DNA of 61,043 nt from Pseudoxanthomonas dokdonensis (GTDB lineage: Bacteria; Pseudomonadota; Gammaproteobacteria; Xanthomonadales; Xanthomonadaceae), in assembly GCF_001431405.1 (NCBI RefSeq), contig NZ_LDJL01000012.1, positions 1-61,043 on the forward strand, given 5' to 3'. The position numbers and the translations under genes are program-made. Positions 48,662 through 58,148 of this stretch are shown in pieces. Below the pieces are notes generated by a model. That model was not told the origin of the DNA. It ran no database searches and was given only the letters and a program-made list of their open reading frames with translations. Positions within the stretch are counted from its first letter, which is position 1, and each line of letters begins with the position of its first letter.

Positions 48662-49772
48662 CGGCAAGCTCTTGGTAAAGGTTCAAGGTGGCCTGTTGCA
48701 TGCTGGCCAGGGTATACGGTGCGATCGACGCCAGCGCCGGTCCGGGCGAGGCCAGCATGTCGCCGGCGGCCTGCAGCAGCGCCGCCTGCTCGAACGGCGT
48801 GACCGCGCCAGCCGGTTGCAGCTGGGCCAGCAGTTCGCCCACCCCGCCGTGGTCCCAGCCGACCACCGGCCGGCCCACGGCCAGCGCTTCGATCACGGTG
48901 CGGCCGAATGCTTCCGGCTTGCGCGACAGCTGCAGCACCAGATCGGCGGCGGCATAGGCGTCGGCAATGGCGGCGGTCGGTGGCGCGATGATCAGCGCTG
49001 CTTCCACCCCGGCCTGCTCCGCCAGGGAGGTCAGTTCGGCGACGTAGGCTTGCCGGCCCGGCTCGTCGGTGCCGAGCAGCCACAAGCGCGCATCGACGCC
49101 AGTGGCGCGCAGCCCGGCCAGCAGCTGCAGCGCATCGGCATGGCCCTTGAGGCGGGTGCCACGGCCTGGCATCAGCAGCAGCGGACCGTCGCCGCCGAGC
49201 CGCGGATCGGCCGCCGCGAAGCGCGCCCGCGCGGCGGGGTCCGGCCGTGGCCGTGGCGGGAACTGCAGCGGGTCGATGCCACGCGGGATGACCCGCAGCT
49301 TGTCGACCGCGGTCCGTGGGTAATGCTTCAGCACGTAGCCACGCACGCTGTCGGAGACGCAGATGACGCGTTCGCCGAAGGTCATCACCTGGCTGTAGAT
49401 GCCGGGCGAATTGAGGCCATGCACGGTGGTGACGAAGCGCGCCCGCAACGGCGCCGGCAGGCCCCGCAGCGCGCGCCAGCCCAGCCACGCCGGCAGCCGC
49501 GAACGCGCATGCACGATGTCGGGCTTTTCGCGCAGCAGGATCTGCCGCAGGGTGCCGATGTGGCGCAATGTCGCCAGCGATTTGCGGCCGATGTCGACGC
49601 TGATGTGTTCGGCGCCGGTGGCCAGCAACGCCGGCAGCAGGCGACCGCCGGCCGAGACCACGACCGCGCGATGGCCGGCGCGGACCAGCGCATCGGCGAT
49701 TTCAATGGTCGAACGTTCAACCCCACCCGAATGCAGCGCGGGCAGCAGTTGCAGTACGGTCAGCCGGCGCAT
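48633..49772 (-). CDS. Glycosyltransferase family 4 protein
   Basis: A 379-residue GT-B enzyme. The N-terminal 'LQLLPALHSGGVERSTIEIADAL' (in parts) and the sugar-nucleotide site 'EAFGRTVIEALAVGRPVVGWDHGGVGELL' near residue 288 (E-x7-E) are typical of GT4. It probably adds a sugar to LPS core or O-antigen, given its overlap with the ligase gene. The donor sugar is unknown. Confidence 0.9.
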   Translation of the reverse strand: MRRLTVLQLLPALHSGGVERSTIEIADALVRAGHRAVVVSAGGRLLPALLATGAEHISVDIGRKSLATLRHIGTLRQILLREKPDIVHARSRLPAWLGWRALRGLPAPLRARFVTTVHGLNSPGIYSQVMTFGERVICVSDSVRGYVLKHYPRTAVDKLRVIPRGIDPLQFPPRPRPDPAARARFAAADPRLGGDGPLLLMPGRGTRLKGHADALQLLAGLRATGVDARLWLLGTDEPGRQAYVAELTSLAEQAGVEAALIIAPPTAAIADAYAAADLVLQLSRKPEAFGRTVIEALAVGRPVVGWDHGGVGELLAQLQPAGAVTPFEQAALLQAAGDMLASPGPALASIAPYTLASMQQATLNLYQELADDPRHAAAS

Positions 49773-49912
49773 GGCCGCCTGGCTCCGCAGCCGGTGCTGT
49801 CGCGTCGGCAGTCAAGCAGGGCAAGCGGCATGACCGCAGCGGGCTGGCGTTGACGGTCGCTCATCGTTGACGCCTCAAGGCCACCGCAACCGGCTGGCCG
49901 CATGCGCGGGCG

Positions 49913-50110
49913 TCAATCGGCCAGCACGAAGTGCGAGCCGCAGTACGGGCACTGGACTTCATGGCCGGGGGCCGCTTCGATCGGCAGGTACACCCGTGGG
50001 TGCGAGTTCCACAGCGCCATCTCCGGCAACGGGCAGCTCAGCGGCAGATCCGACCGCTGCACGGTGTAGCGTTTTTCGGCATTGGCGGGTGCGGAAGCGG
50101 TATGGCTCAT
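49913..50110 (-). CDS. Small zinc-finger protein (CHCC type)
   Basis: A 65-residue protein with Cys26, His37 ('NSHPRVYLP'), and Cys54/Cys57 ('CPYCGSHF'), matching the zf-CHCC fold also seen in mitochondrial NDUFS6. It would bind one zinc ion. It is commonly found near lipopolysaccharide or respiratory genes in this group. A specific partner is not known from the sequence. Confidence 0.85.
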   Translation of the reverse strand: MSHTASAPANAEKRYTVQRSDLPLSCPLPEMALWNSHPRVYLPIEAAPGHEVQCPYCGSHFVLAD

Positions 50111-50165
50111 GGCGTTGTGGCTGGAAAATGGCAGACCGGCAGTCTACCAGCCTACCCGTGCTTGC

Positions 50166-50203
50166 AAAAGAAAACGCCGGCCTGCATCCAGCAGACCGGC
50201 GTT
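50166..50203 (-). terminator. Terminator of yceI
   Basis: On the minus strand AACGCCGG..CTGC..GCAG..CCGGCGTT folds and is followed by TTCTTTTG; it lies about 57 bases past the yceI stop. Confidence 0.85.
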
Positions 50204-50260
50204 GCGACAGCCCGGCGGGGAGAGGGAGCGCCGTGCTGCCGGTGGAGACAAACCGTCGGC

Positions 50261-50842
50261 TTATTCGGCCGGCTTGGGCACCATCGCCTCGGTGGTGATG
50301 CGCAGGGTCACTTCGTCGCTGACGTTGGGCACGAACTTGCCGAGCCCGAAATCACTGCGCAGCACGGTGGCGGTGGCATCGAAACCGATCGCCGCACGCT
50401 TGGCCATCGGCTGTTCGGCGGCCTTGTTGAGGGTCACGTCCAGGGTCACCGGCTTGGTGATGTCCTTGATGGTCAGGTCGCCGGTGACCTTGAGCTTGTT
50501 GCCACCCGCTGATTCCACCCGGGTGCTCTTGAAGGTCGCCGCCGGGTACTTTTCGGCCTCGAAGAAATCGCCGCTGCGCAGGTGCGCGTCGAAATCGGCG
50601 ACAAAGCTGTTCAGCCCGCTCAACGGCAGGGTGACCTGCACGCTGGAGGCCGGAATGTCGTCGGCGTCATAGACGATGGTGCCGTCGGCCTGTCCGAAGT
50701 GGGCGCTGGGGTTGGAGAAGCCGAAGTGGCTCCACTGGGCGATGACGTCGGTGTGGTTGGGGTCAATCTTGTAGCTGACCGGTGCCGCCAATGCGGAACC
50801 GGCGAACGCGAACAGGGCGGCAAACAGCAGGGTCTTGCGCAT
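50261..50842 (-). CDS. yceI: YceI-family periplasmic protein
   Basis: A 193-residue lipocalin-like protein that binds polyisoprenoid or similar lipids in the periplasm. A signal peptide (MRKTLLFAALFAFAGSALA) leads into 'YKIDPNHTDVIAQWSHFGFSN' and 'GDLTIKDITKPVTLDV', both typical for the family. The open frame extends upstream but the ATG at 50842 starts the signal. The nitroreductase gene ends 35 bases upstream, so the two may be co-transcribed. Confidence 0.93.
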   Translation of the reverse strand: MRKTLLFAALFAFAGSALAAPVSYKIDPNHTDVIAQWSHFGFSNPSAHFGQADGTIVYDADDIPASSVQVTLPLSGLNSFVADFDAHLRSGDFFEAEKYPAATFKSTRVESAGGNKLKVTGDLTIKDITKPVTLDVTLNKAAEQPMAKRAAIGFDATATVLRSDFGLGKFVPNVSDEVTLRITTEAMVPKPAE

Positions 50843-50877
50843 GGGGATTCTCCAATCGGTAACGGGGCGGGTGTGGA

Positions 50878-51471
50878 TCATTCGATGCGGGCGGCTTCAT
50901 CAAAGCTCAGGCGCGGCAGGCGCGGGAACACCTTGGCCGGGTCGCCGTGGCCGAGATTGACCAGGAAGTTGGACTTGATGGCGGTGCCAGTGAAGAACGC
51001 TTCGTCGACCTTGGCGTTGTCAAAGCCGGACATCGGCCCGCAATCCAGGCCCAGCGCGCGTGCGGCCAGCATCAGGTACGCACCCTGCAGGCTGCCATTG
51101 CGCAAAGCGCCTTCGTGGCGGTTCTCGCGCGGGCCTTCGAACCAGCTCTTGGCATCGGCCACGTGCGGGAACAGCAGCGGGGTTTTTTCATGGAAATCCA
51201 GATCGAAGCCGATGATCACCGTGACCGGCGCGGCCAAGGTCTTGTCCAGGTTGCCGGCGTCCAGCGCCGGTGCCAGCCTGGCCTTTGCCTCGGCCGACTT
51301 GACGAACACGAACCGCGCCGGGGTGGTGTTGGCCGCGGTTGGCCCCCACTTCAGCAGCTCGTACAGGGCATGTAGCTGCTCATCGGTCACCGGCGTATCC
51401 AGGAATGCATTCTGGCTGCGGGCGGTGCGGAACAACTGGTCCAGTGCGCGGTCGTCTAGGGCTTGGGTCAT
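50878..51471 (-). CDS. Nitroreductase-family protein, RutE-like
   Basis: A 197-residue flavoprotein of the malonic-semialdehyde reductase (RutE/HadB) subgroup. Marks are '[15 protein letters not shown]' near residue 15 and '[16 protein letters not shown]' near residue 43, with '[39 protein letters not shown]' (in parts) near 120. Two ATGs are possible; 51471 has AAGGA six bases before it. Without rutABCD nearby the substrate is unknown. Confidence 0.88.
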   Translation of the reverse strand: MTQALDDRALDQLFRTARSQNAFLDTPVTDEQLHALYELLKWGPTAANTTPARFVFVKSAEAKARLAPALDAGNLDKTLAAPVTVIIGFDLDFHEKTPLLFPHVADAKSWFEGPRENRHEGALRNGSLQGAYLMLAARALGLDCGPMSGFDNAKVDEAFFTGTAIKSNFLVNLGHGDPAKVFPRLPRLSFDEAARIE

Positions 51472-51598
51472 CATCAATCCTTGTAAGAGGCAGTAGAAGG
51501 CAACAACGATTCACTGCGTGTGAGCAAATCAGGTGTCCAGTGTAGAGTGTCCTGCCGATGGCGACAGCCAGCCCGTTCGGAACGGATTGTTTTAACCG

Positions 51599-52576
51599 AT
51601 GGAACAAACCACGCCTCCCGCGCCGTATTCCGCCCATCTGTGGTCGCTCAGCGACGGCCGCGCCGGCAATGTGCGCCAGGCCTCGGCGCTGGCCCATGCC
51701 CTGCGCACGCCCAGCCTGAGCGAATGGCAGCTGCAGACCTCGGCGCCGTGGCGATGGCTCGCCCCTCGCCGCTGGCCGGGTTCGGTCGATGCCTTCGGCA
51801 GTCAATTCGCCAATGCGCTGGCGCAACCGCCGACGCTGGCGGTGGGCTGCGGCCGGCAGGCGGCCCTGGCCACGCGGGTGCTGCGCGAACACGGCAGCCA
51901 GGTGGTGCAGATCCTCGACCCCCGGCTCGAACCCGCTTACTGGGACTGGCTGGTGGTGCCGCGCCACGACGGCATCGAAGGCGACAACGTGCTGCAGATG
52001 CAGGGCAGCCTGAATCCGGTCGACGATGCCTGGCTGGCACTCGGCCGGGCCAGTTTTGCCGAACTCGGGCAGTTGCCGCGACCGCGCACGGCGGTGCTGC
52101 TGGGCGGCAACAGTGCCCATGCGCGCTTTGATCGCGGAGCGTTCGAAGTACTGGCGGCCAAGCTCGAAGTCGCGCTGGCCCGCGATGGCGGCAGCGTCAT
52201 GATCACCACCTCGCGGCGAACCCCGGACAAGGTCATCCGGCCGCTGCGTGATCGCTACGTCGAGACACCCGGCGTGGTCTGGTGCGGCGACGCCGACGGC
52301 GCCAATCCCTATGCGGGCATGCTGGCCTGGGCCGACCGCATCGTCTGCACGCCGGACTCGGTCAACATGGTGTCCGAAGCCTGCGCCACCCGGGTGCCAG
52401 TGCACGTGTTCGATCCGCATCGCGTCCGTGGCCGACCGCGGCGGTTCCTCGACAGCCTGCTGGCCAGTGGCCGGATCCAGGTGATGGACAGCACGTTGGC
52501 CGATTTCGAAGTGACGCCGCTGCGCGAAACCGCGCGCATCGCCGCCCTGCTGCGCGAACGGCTGCCACTGGCATAG
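51599..52576 (+). CDS. Mitochondrial fission ELM1-family protein (GT-B fold, putative glycosyltransferase)
   Basis: A 325-residue soluble protein of the ELM1/DUF1022 family. 'LSDGRAGNVRQASALAHAL' near residue 16 and 'TPDSVNMVSEACATRVPVHVFDP' near residue 258 resemble nucleotide-sugar binding segments, so a glycosyltransferase role is likely in bacteria. Start codon ATG at 51599; no strong ribosome site. It is alone on this strand. Context of LPS genes supports an envelope role, not proven. Confidence 0.82.
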   Translation: MEQTTPPAPYSAHLWSLSDGRAGNVRQASALAHALRTPSLSEWQLQTSAPWRWLAPRRWPGSVDAFGSQFANALAQPPTLAVGCGRQAALATRVLREHGSQVVQILDPRLEPAYWDWLVVPRHDGIEGDNVLQMQGSLNPVDDAWLALGRASFAELGQLPRPRTAVLLGGNSAHARFDRGAFEVLAAKLEVALARDGGSVMITTSRRTPDKVIRPLRDRYVETPGVVWCGDADGANPYAGMLAWADRIVCTPDSVNMVSEACATRVPVHVFDPHRVRGRPRRFLDSLLASGRIQVMDSTLADFEVTPLRETARIAALLRERLPLA

Positions 52577-52635
52577 CGCCGCGGATCAATAGCTCGCTTG
52601 CATGGTTGTCCACTGGCTGCGTGGGTGGCGGCCAT

Positions 52636-52715
52636 CGCAAAGGCTGGGTGATCCGCCCTTCGGCATCTATTGCGCTTGGGAAAAGGCTGGATCCCGGCGT
52701 TCGCCGGGATGACGA
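52636..52715 (+). repeat. Intergenic palindromic repeat, copy A
   Basis: About 80 bases ending in the palindrome ATCCCGGCG-TT-CGCCGGGAT (52691-52710), preceded by GCAAAGGCTGGGTGATCCG..TTGCGCTTGGGAAAAGGCTGG. Copies B and C follow in the same 596-base intergenic gap (52577-53172), which holds no gene. Confidence 0.85.
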
Positions 52716-52879
52716 AAATAAGGAATGATCTTGGGCTGACAGGATTTTCTCTGCTGTTCACCCCTAAATAAACATGAAATAGGATTGTCGTCCTGATGCG
52801 GGATCGCTCGCGGACCATGCAAATAACCATCGCCAAATAGCATCGTCATCCTAGCGTAAGCCAGGCTTTCAACCGACGG

Positions 52880-52951
52880 ATGTCGGGTCATCCAGCATTT
52901 ATCGTGCTTCGGACTGCGAAAGCTGGATCCCGGCGTTCGCCGGGATGACGA
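52880..52951 (+). repeat. Intergenic palindromic repeat, copy B
   Basis: A diverged copy with the same palindromic core at 52927-52946 and the following GACGA. The upstream half shares GGTCATCCAGCA..TTATCGTGCTTCGG with the other copies only partly. Confidence 0.75.
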
Positions 52952-52963
52952 AGTCCGGGAGTT

Positions 52964-53046
52964 CGCAAAGGCTGGGTGATCCGACCTCCGGCATCCATTG
53001 CGCTTGGAAAAAAAAAGCGCGATCCCGGCGTTCGCCGGGATCACGA
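52964..53046 (+). repeat. Intergenic palindromic repeat, copy C
   Basis: Close to copy A, with core at 53022-53041 and a nine-base A-run before it. The spurious reading frame through such repeats spells VIPANAGI, a familiar false-protein signature. Confidence 0.85.
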
Positions 53047-53172
53047 GGGGTTGAGAGTGACAATCGGGCGGGGTTGGCCGCAATGGCGACGAGGCCGGCG
53101 CGGTCTTCACCATCGTCGGCCGCGCCGCTGTCGGGCGGTGCCCATCGGATGCAACAACAATGCCGACCACCG

Positions 53173-56034
53173 CTACGGCAGCGGCGGTTCGGTGCTGTCC
53201 GGGCTTTTAATCAGTCGTTGGTAGACCAGCCCCACGCGCAGCACCGCCGCTTCAATCGCCTGGCGGGCGTGGATGATGTCGTCCTCGACGGTAACGATGC
53301 GCGGGCGCCGGTCCAGGGTGCAGCCCAGGCCAGCCGCCACCAGAGTGGCGTGTGCCTGCACCAGCGCATCGATGTCGGCGTCGGGCAACGCCTGCTGCTG
53401 GCGGGCCACGACCAGCAATCCGGGGGTGTCGCGCGGTGCCAGCCACAGCGGTTGCCGGCTGGCGTCGCGCAATGCCAGGTATTGCAGCAGGAATTCCAGA
53501 TCGACCAGTCCACCAGCGCCCTGCTTGAGATCGAACTGCTCACCGCGGCTGCGATCCAGTTCGTTGCGCATGCGCGCGCGCATGTCGCCAACTTCGCCGG
53601 CCAGTTGCTGTTGCTGACGTGGCCTGGCCAACGCGTCGCGGCGGATCTGTTCAATCTCGCCGAGCAGAGCGTCGTTGCCGGCGACGCCGCGGGCGCGCAC
53701 CAGTGCCTGGTGTTCCCAGGTCCAGGCACGCTCGCGCTGGTATTCGCGGAAACTGGCCAACGATGACACCAGCAGGCCCTTGGCGCCGTCGGGCCGCAAA
53801 CGAACATCGACGTCGTACAGGCGGCCGGCGCTGGTCACCGCCCCGAGCAGCGCCATCATTTTCTGCGCCAGTCGCGCATACCAGCGACCGGCCTCCAGTG
53901 GCCGCTTGCCATCGGACTGGGCGTTGACCGGCGCATCGAACACGAACACCAGATCCAGATCCGAGCCAAAGCCCAGCTCCTGGCCACCGAGACTGCCGTA
54001 GCCGATGATCGCGAAGCGCCCGTCGCCGACAATGCCATGCGCGCTGCTGACCTCATCGCAGGCCATCTGCAATACCGCCTTGACCACTTCATCGGCCAGC
54101 CACGCCAGTTGCCGGGTGCTGTCCAGCGCTGACTGCCGCTGATCCAGCGCCGCCAGCGCGACCCGGAAGCTCAATGCCAGGCGGGTTTCGTTCAACGCAC
54201 GCAGCGCTTGCTCGGGATCCTCCTCGCGCAGTGCGGCGGTGCACTCTTCGTGCATCAACGCGCGGTCCGGCATCGGCCCGCCAACCCGGCTGTCGAGCAT
54301 CTCGTCGAGCAACAACGGATACGCCGCCAGCCGCTCGGCCAGCAACGCACTGCGCGCCAGTACATCGACCAGACGGGTCAGTGCGCTGGGTTGTTCGTCG
54401 AGCAATGCAAGATAGCTGGTGCGCCGCAGGATGGCCTGCAGCAGCGCCAATACCCGCTTGAGCGCCGCGTCGGGCTTGGCGCAGGCCGCGGCGGCGGTCA
54501 GCACCGCCGGCAATACCCGGTCCAGCCGCGCGCGGGCGCTGTCGGACAGGGCATCGACCGCGGAAAAGCGGGCGAATTCGCGCAACGCCGCATCAACCTG
54601 CAATGGCGATTCGAAGCCGGCATCAGCCAACGCCTGGGCGTCGCCATCATCGGGAAGACTGCGCCAGTACTGGGCCAGATCGGTCTTGGCCATGCCCGGT
54701 TTGCGCGGCGCCAGCAGCGCGGCGAATTCGCCGGCCACATGCGCGCGCACGCCATCGATCTGTGCGCGCAGGCCGGTCCAGTCGGCATGGCCAAGTCCAC
54801 GCGCCAGCCGCAGGCGATCAAGCGGACTGTCCGGCAGCACATGGGTCTGTGCGTCACGCAGCATCTGCAGGCGGTTCTCGACGCGGCGCAGGTAGCGATA
54901 GGAAGCAGCCAGCGCATCGCCCTCCTCGGCCGCGACCTGGTTGAGTTCAACCAGTGCCCGCAACGCCGGCAACAATCGACGCTCGCGCAGGGTTTCCTCG
55001 CGACCACCACGGATCAACTGCAGGGCCTGGACCAGGAATTCGATTTCGCGGATGCCGCCGGCGCCGCGCTTGATGTCGTCGGCCAGTTCACGGCGTGCCA
55101 CTTCGGCGGTGATCGCCGCCTTCATCTCGCGCAGGCCATCCAGTGCGGTGAAATCCAGGTAGCGGCGATAGACGAATGGCCGCAGCGTCTGCAGCCATTG
55201 CTCGCCGGCTTCGATGTCACCCGCCACCGTGCGCGCCTTAAGCCAGGCATAGCGCTCCCAGTCGCGGCCTTCGCGCTGGAAATACGCGTCCATGCCGGCC
55301 AGCGACAGCGCGACCCGGCCGGCGCTGCCAAACGGGCGCAGGCGCAGATCGACGCGGTGGCAGAAACCGTCAACGGTCACTTCGTCGAGTAGTTTTGCCA
55401 GCCGCTGGCCCAGCCGGGCGAAATAATCCTCGGCCATCAGCGTGCGCGCGCCATCGGACTGGCCGCCGTGCGGATAGGCGTAGACCAGATCGACATCGGA
55501 GGAGAAATTCAGTTCGCCGCCACCGAGTTTGCCAAGCCCGAACACGATCAGCCGCTGCGCCTGGCCATCGCCATCACGGACCACGCCGTGGCGGCTGGCG
55601 AAATCATTTTCGAGTGCATCGAGCGCGGTCTGCAGGCAGGTTTCGGCCAGCCGGGTGCTGCCGCGCAAGGTGTCATCGACGCTGTCCAGTCCGTGCACGT
55701 CGCGCCAGATCAGGCGGCTGGATTCGGCCGTGCGATAGCGGCGCAGCTGCCCCGGCCATTGTTCGGACTGACCGGCTTGCAACACCGGCAGTGGCACTGC
55801 CGTCGCGCCATCATCGGTCAACCACTGCTCGAGGTACTGCGGCTGCCTGCACAGGGTTTCCAGGGCGAAGTCACTGGCCTGCAGCAGCGTGCGCACGCGA
55901 TCCCGCGCCTGCGCCTGCTGCAACGCCCGCGCCAGCGCCGGCGATGCCGCCTGCAATCGTGACAGGCCACGTTCGATCAACGCATCCAGATCGGAGGCAA
56001 TGGTTGAATCAGTCGGGTCGTGCGAAGTATCCAT
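53173..56034 (-). CDS. glnE: Bifunctional glutamine-synthetase adenylyltransferase / adenylyl-removing enzyme
   Basis: A 953-residue cytoplasmic enzyme that controls glutamine synthetase by AMP addition and removal. Both nucleotidyltransferase domains are visible: '[12 protein letters not shown]' near residue 190 (removing half) and '[12 protein letters not shown]' near residue 695 (adenylylating half), each after an '[10 protein letters not shown]' or 'IIGYGSLGG' type motif. Normal length. ATG 56034 is used, with a GTG at 56037. Lies 67 bases after lipB on the same strand. Confidence 0.95.
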   Translation of the reverse strand: MDTSHDPTDSTIASDLDALIERGLSRLQAASPALARALQQAQARDRVRTLLQASDFALETLCRQPQYLEQWLTDDGATAVPLPVLQAGQSEQWPGQLRRYRTAESSRLIWRDVHGLDSVDDTLRGSTRLAETCLQTALDALENDFASRHGVVRDGDGQAQRLIVFGLGKLGGGELNFSSDVDLVYAYPHGGQSDGARTLMAEDYFARLGQRLAKLLDEVTVDGFCHRVDLRLRPFGSAGRVALSLAGMDAYFQREGRDWERYAWLKARTVAGDIEAGEQWLQTLRPFVYRRYLDFTALDGLREMKAAITAEVARRELADDIKRGAGGIREIEFLVQALQLIRGGREETLRERRLLPALRALVELNQVAAEEGDALAASYRYLRRVENRLQMLRDAQTHVLPDSPLDRLRLARGLGHADWTGLRAQIDGVRAHVAGEFAALLAPRKPGMAKTDLAQYWRSLPDDGDAQALADAGFESPLQVDAALREFARFSAVDALSDSARARLDRVLPAVLTAAAACAKPDAALKRVLALLQAILRRTSYLALLDEQPSALTRLVDVLARSALLAERLAAYPLLLDEMLDSRVGGPMPDRALMHEECTAALREEDPEQALRALNETRLALSFRVALAALDQRQSALDSTRQLAWLADEVVKAVLQMACDEVSSAHGIVGDGRFAIIGYGSLGGQELGFGSDLDLVFVFDAPVNAQSDGKRPLEAGRWYARLAQKMMALLGAVTSAGRLYDVDVRLRPDGAKGLLVSSLASFREYQRERAWTWEHQALVRARGVAGNDALLGEIEQIRRDALARPRQQQQLAGEVGDMRARMRNELDRSRGEQFDLKQGAGGLVDLEFLLQYLALRDASRQPLWLAPRDTPGLLVVARQQQALPDADIDALVQAHATLVAAGLGCTLDRRPRIVTVEDDIIHARQAIEAAVLRVGLVYQRLIKSPDSTEPPLP

Positions 56035-56101
56035 CACTGGATTGTGGCATGGACACCCGCGGCACCGGCCGCGAGTGGACGTGCTCGACGGCGCTCACGA
56101 T

Positions 56102-56761
56102 TCAGGCCGCGCTGGCCAGATCCGGCAATTGATCGCGAGCCTGCAACACCAGGCCGAATTGCGCGGCCAGCTTTTCAAGCAGCACCGGCTTGACCGCGGC
56201 CATTCCCGACGGACCACCGAGATCGCGCAAGGTGGTGACCTGCAGGCCCTGGTAACCACAGGGATTGATCCGGTGCCACGGCGCCAGGTCCATGTCGATG
56301 TTGAAGGCCAGGCCGTGGAAGGTGCAGCCGCGGCGCACGCGGATGCCGAGCGCGCCGATCTTGGCCCCGGCCACGTATACGCCGGGCGCGCCGTCCTTGC
56401 GCCGGCCTTCGATGTTCCATTCGGCCAGGGTGTCGATCATCGACTGCTCGATCTTGCAGACGTAATCACGCACGCCGACTTTCAGCCGTTTCAGATCGAA
56501 CAGCGGATACATCACCAGTTGCCCGGGCCCGTGATAGGTGACCTGGCCGCCGCGATCCACCTGCAGCACCGGGATATCGCCCGGCGCCAGCACGTGTTCG
56601 GGTTTGCCGGCCTGGCCGAGGGTGAACACCGGATCGTGTTCGACCACCCAGATTTCGTCGGCGCTGGTCTCGTCGCGGCTATCGGTGAAGCGCTGCATCG
56701 CCCGCCACACCGGCTCGTACAGCTGCCGGCCCAGCTCGCGCACCAGGCAGGCCGGGGTCAC
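56102..56761 (-). CDS. lipB: Lipoyl (octanoyl) transferase
   Basis: A 219-residue enzyme moving octanoyl groups from acyl-carrier protein to lipoyl domains. The signature '[12 protein letters not shown]' is at residues 70-81, the catalytic Lys134 lies in '[11 protein letters not shown]' and Cys168 in 'NPCGY'. The GTG at 56761 overlaps the ybeD stop by GTGA, which fixes the start; the longer open frame lies inside ybeD. lipA is not next to it in this window. Confidence 0.95.
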   Translation of the reverse strand: MTPACLVRELGRQLYEPVWRAMQRFTDSRDETSADEIWVVEHDPVFTLGQAGKPEHVLAPGDIPVLQVDRGGQVTYHGPGQLVMYPLFDLKRLKVGVRDYVCKIEQSMIDTLAEWNIEGRRKDGAPGVYVAGAKIGALGIRVRRGCTFHGLAFNIDMDLAPWHRINPCGYQGLQVTTLRDLGGPSGMAAVKPVLLEKLAAQFGLVLQARDQLPDLASAA

Positions 56762-57036
56762 AGGGTCCACTTGACCTCGGGATGCTCGCGCAGAGCGGCA
56801 TGGGCCGCGTCGTACTGCTCGCGGTTCTCGGCACGGAAGGCGATGCGCACCGACACGTACTTGCCGTTGGAGGAATGCTTCCACGAGATTTTCTCGCGCA
56901 GCACGTCCAGGCCGGCCTTGCTGAGCAGGGTGGGAAGTTCCACTTCCAGGCCGGTGTTGGCGGCGCCCATGGCGCTGAGTTCGAACGTGCCGGGGAACTG
57001 GAAACCGTGGTCCGGATTGTCAGATGAGATGTCCAT
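56758..57036 (-). CDS. ybeD: YbeD/DUF493 family protein
   Basis: A 92-residue small protein of ferredoxin-like fold, placed before lipB as in many gammaproteobacteria. '[27 protein letters not shown]' (in parts) near residue 50 is the family core. It overlaps lipB by four bases. Likely regulatory or accessory to lipoate attachment. Confidence 0.9.
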   Translation of the reverse strand: MDISSDNPDHGFQFPGTFELSAMGAANTGLEVELPTLLSKAGLDVLREKISWKHSSNGKYVSVRIAFRAENREQYDAAHAALREHPEVKWTL

Positions 57037-57160
57037 GCGCCGATTATTGGGGCCGCCAGCGCCAAATCCAAGCCCATCCGGCGGTCCGGCACGGGCTGCG
57101 GGCTGAACGAGCGGGCTGCGATAATCGCCGCCTTGCCTGCGGGCGTGTCATGGGTGGTGC

Positions 57161-58039
57161 ATGGGTTTTCTGGTCCTGAGCGTGCTGTGCAGCGTGCTGG
57201 TGTCGGTGCAGCTGAAGCTGGCGCAGCGGCGTGGCCTGGACATGCCGACGCTGGTCACTTTCAACTATCTGGCCGCCAGCCTGGCCTGCGCGCTGCTGCT
57301 GCGGCCCGACTGGCAGGCCGTGCAGATCGGGTCATTGCCGTGGCTACGTTTGCTGTTGCTGGCATCGGTGCTGCCGGCGATCTTCCTGGTGATGGCCGCG
57401 TCGGTGCGCGAAGCCGGCATCGTCCGCACCGATATCGCCCAGCGACTGTCGCTGCTGCTGTCGTTGCCGGCCGCCTTTGTCTGGTTTGGCGAACGCTGGG
57501 ATGGCTGGAAGCTGGCCGGGCTGGCGTTGGGAATGCTGGCGATGGTCGCCATCCTGATCCGCAGCCGCGCAGGCGCCGCCACCCACGCCGGGCCGCGGCA
57601 ATGGTGGCTGCCGCTGCTGGTGCTGCTGGGCTATGCCACGGTCGACATCCTGCTCAAGCAGGTGGCGCAGGGCGGCACGCCGTTCGCGCTGTCGTTGCAG
57701 ATCGCCTTTGTCGTGGCCCTGCTGCTGATGCTGGGGCTGCTGGCATGGCGGCGCCTGCATGGCGGCCATCGGCTAAGGATGGGCGCGCTGGCGGTCGGCC
57801 TGCTGGTCGGTCTGACCAACTTCGGCAACATCCTGTTCTACGTCAAAGCCCATCGTGCCTTGCCCGACAGCCCGGCGGTGGTGTTTGCCAGCATGAACCT
57901 GGGCGTGGTGGTGCTGGGCACCTGGGTCGGCACCGGTCTGTTCGGCGAGCGCCTGCAACCCATCAACAAGGCCGGCATCGCGCTGGCGGTGGTGGCGATC
58001 GCATTGATCGCCTTCAGTCTGGCGCGGCCAGGCGGGTAG
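57161..58039 (+). CDS. EamA/DMT-family transporter
   Basis: A 292-residue membrane protein with ten predicted helices in two repeats of five, the plan of drug/metabolite transporters. 'MNLGVVVLGTWVGTGLFGERLQPINKAGIALAVVAI' (in parts) near 245 is the conserved C-terminal part with its Gly-Glu-Arg turn, and 'RLSLLLSLPAAFVWFGERWDGWK' near residue 94 is the matching N-terminal part. It lies on the opposite strand between dacC and ybeD. Substrate unknown. Confidence 0.8.
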   Translation: MGFLVLSVLCSVLVSVQLKLAQRRGLDMPTLVTFNYLAASLACALLLRPDWQAVQIGSLPWLRLLLLASVLPAIFLVMAASVREAGIVRTDIAQRLSLLLSLPAAFVWFGERWDGWKLAGLALGMLAMVAILIRSRAGAATHAGPRQWWLPLLVLLGYATVDILLKQVAQGGTPFALSLQIAFVVALLLMLGLLAWRRLHGGHRLRMGALAVGLLVGLTNFGNILFYVKAHRALPDSPAVVFASMNLGVVVLGTWVGTGLFGERLQPINKAGIALAVVAIALIAFSLARPGG

Positions 58040-58089
58040 CCGCCGCGCGGATTTTGTCGGAAGCGCGCCGGAGGCCTGGCCCGCGCGCG

Positions 58090-58122
58090 AAAAAAAAGAT
58101 GCCGGAAAAACGCCGGCATCTT
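58090..58122 (-). terminator. Terminator of dacC
   Basis: On the minus strand AAGATGCCGG-CGTTTTT-CCGGCATCTT followed by a run of T. It lies 27 bases past the dacC stop and between convergent genes. Confidence 0.9.
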
Positions 58123-58148
58123 CTGTGCAGTCGGTTGCGGGAGAACGC

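Noticed and set aside
52667..53170. Minus-strand frame containing VIPANAGI
   Set aside because: Classic false protein made from intergenic repeats.
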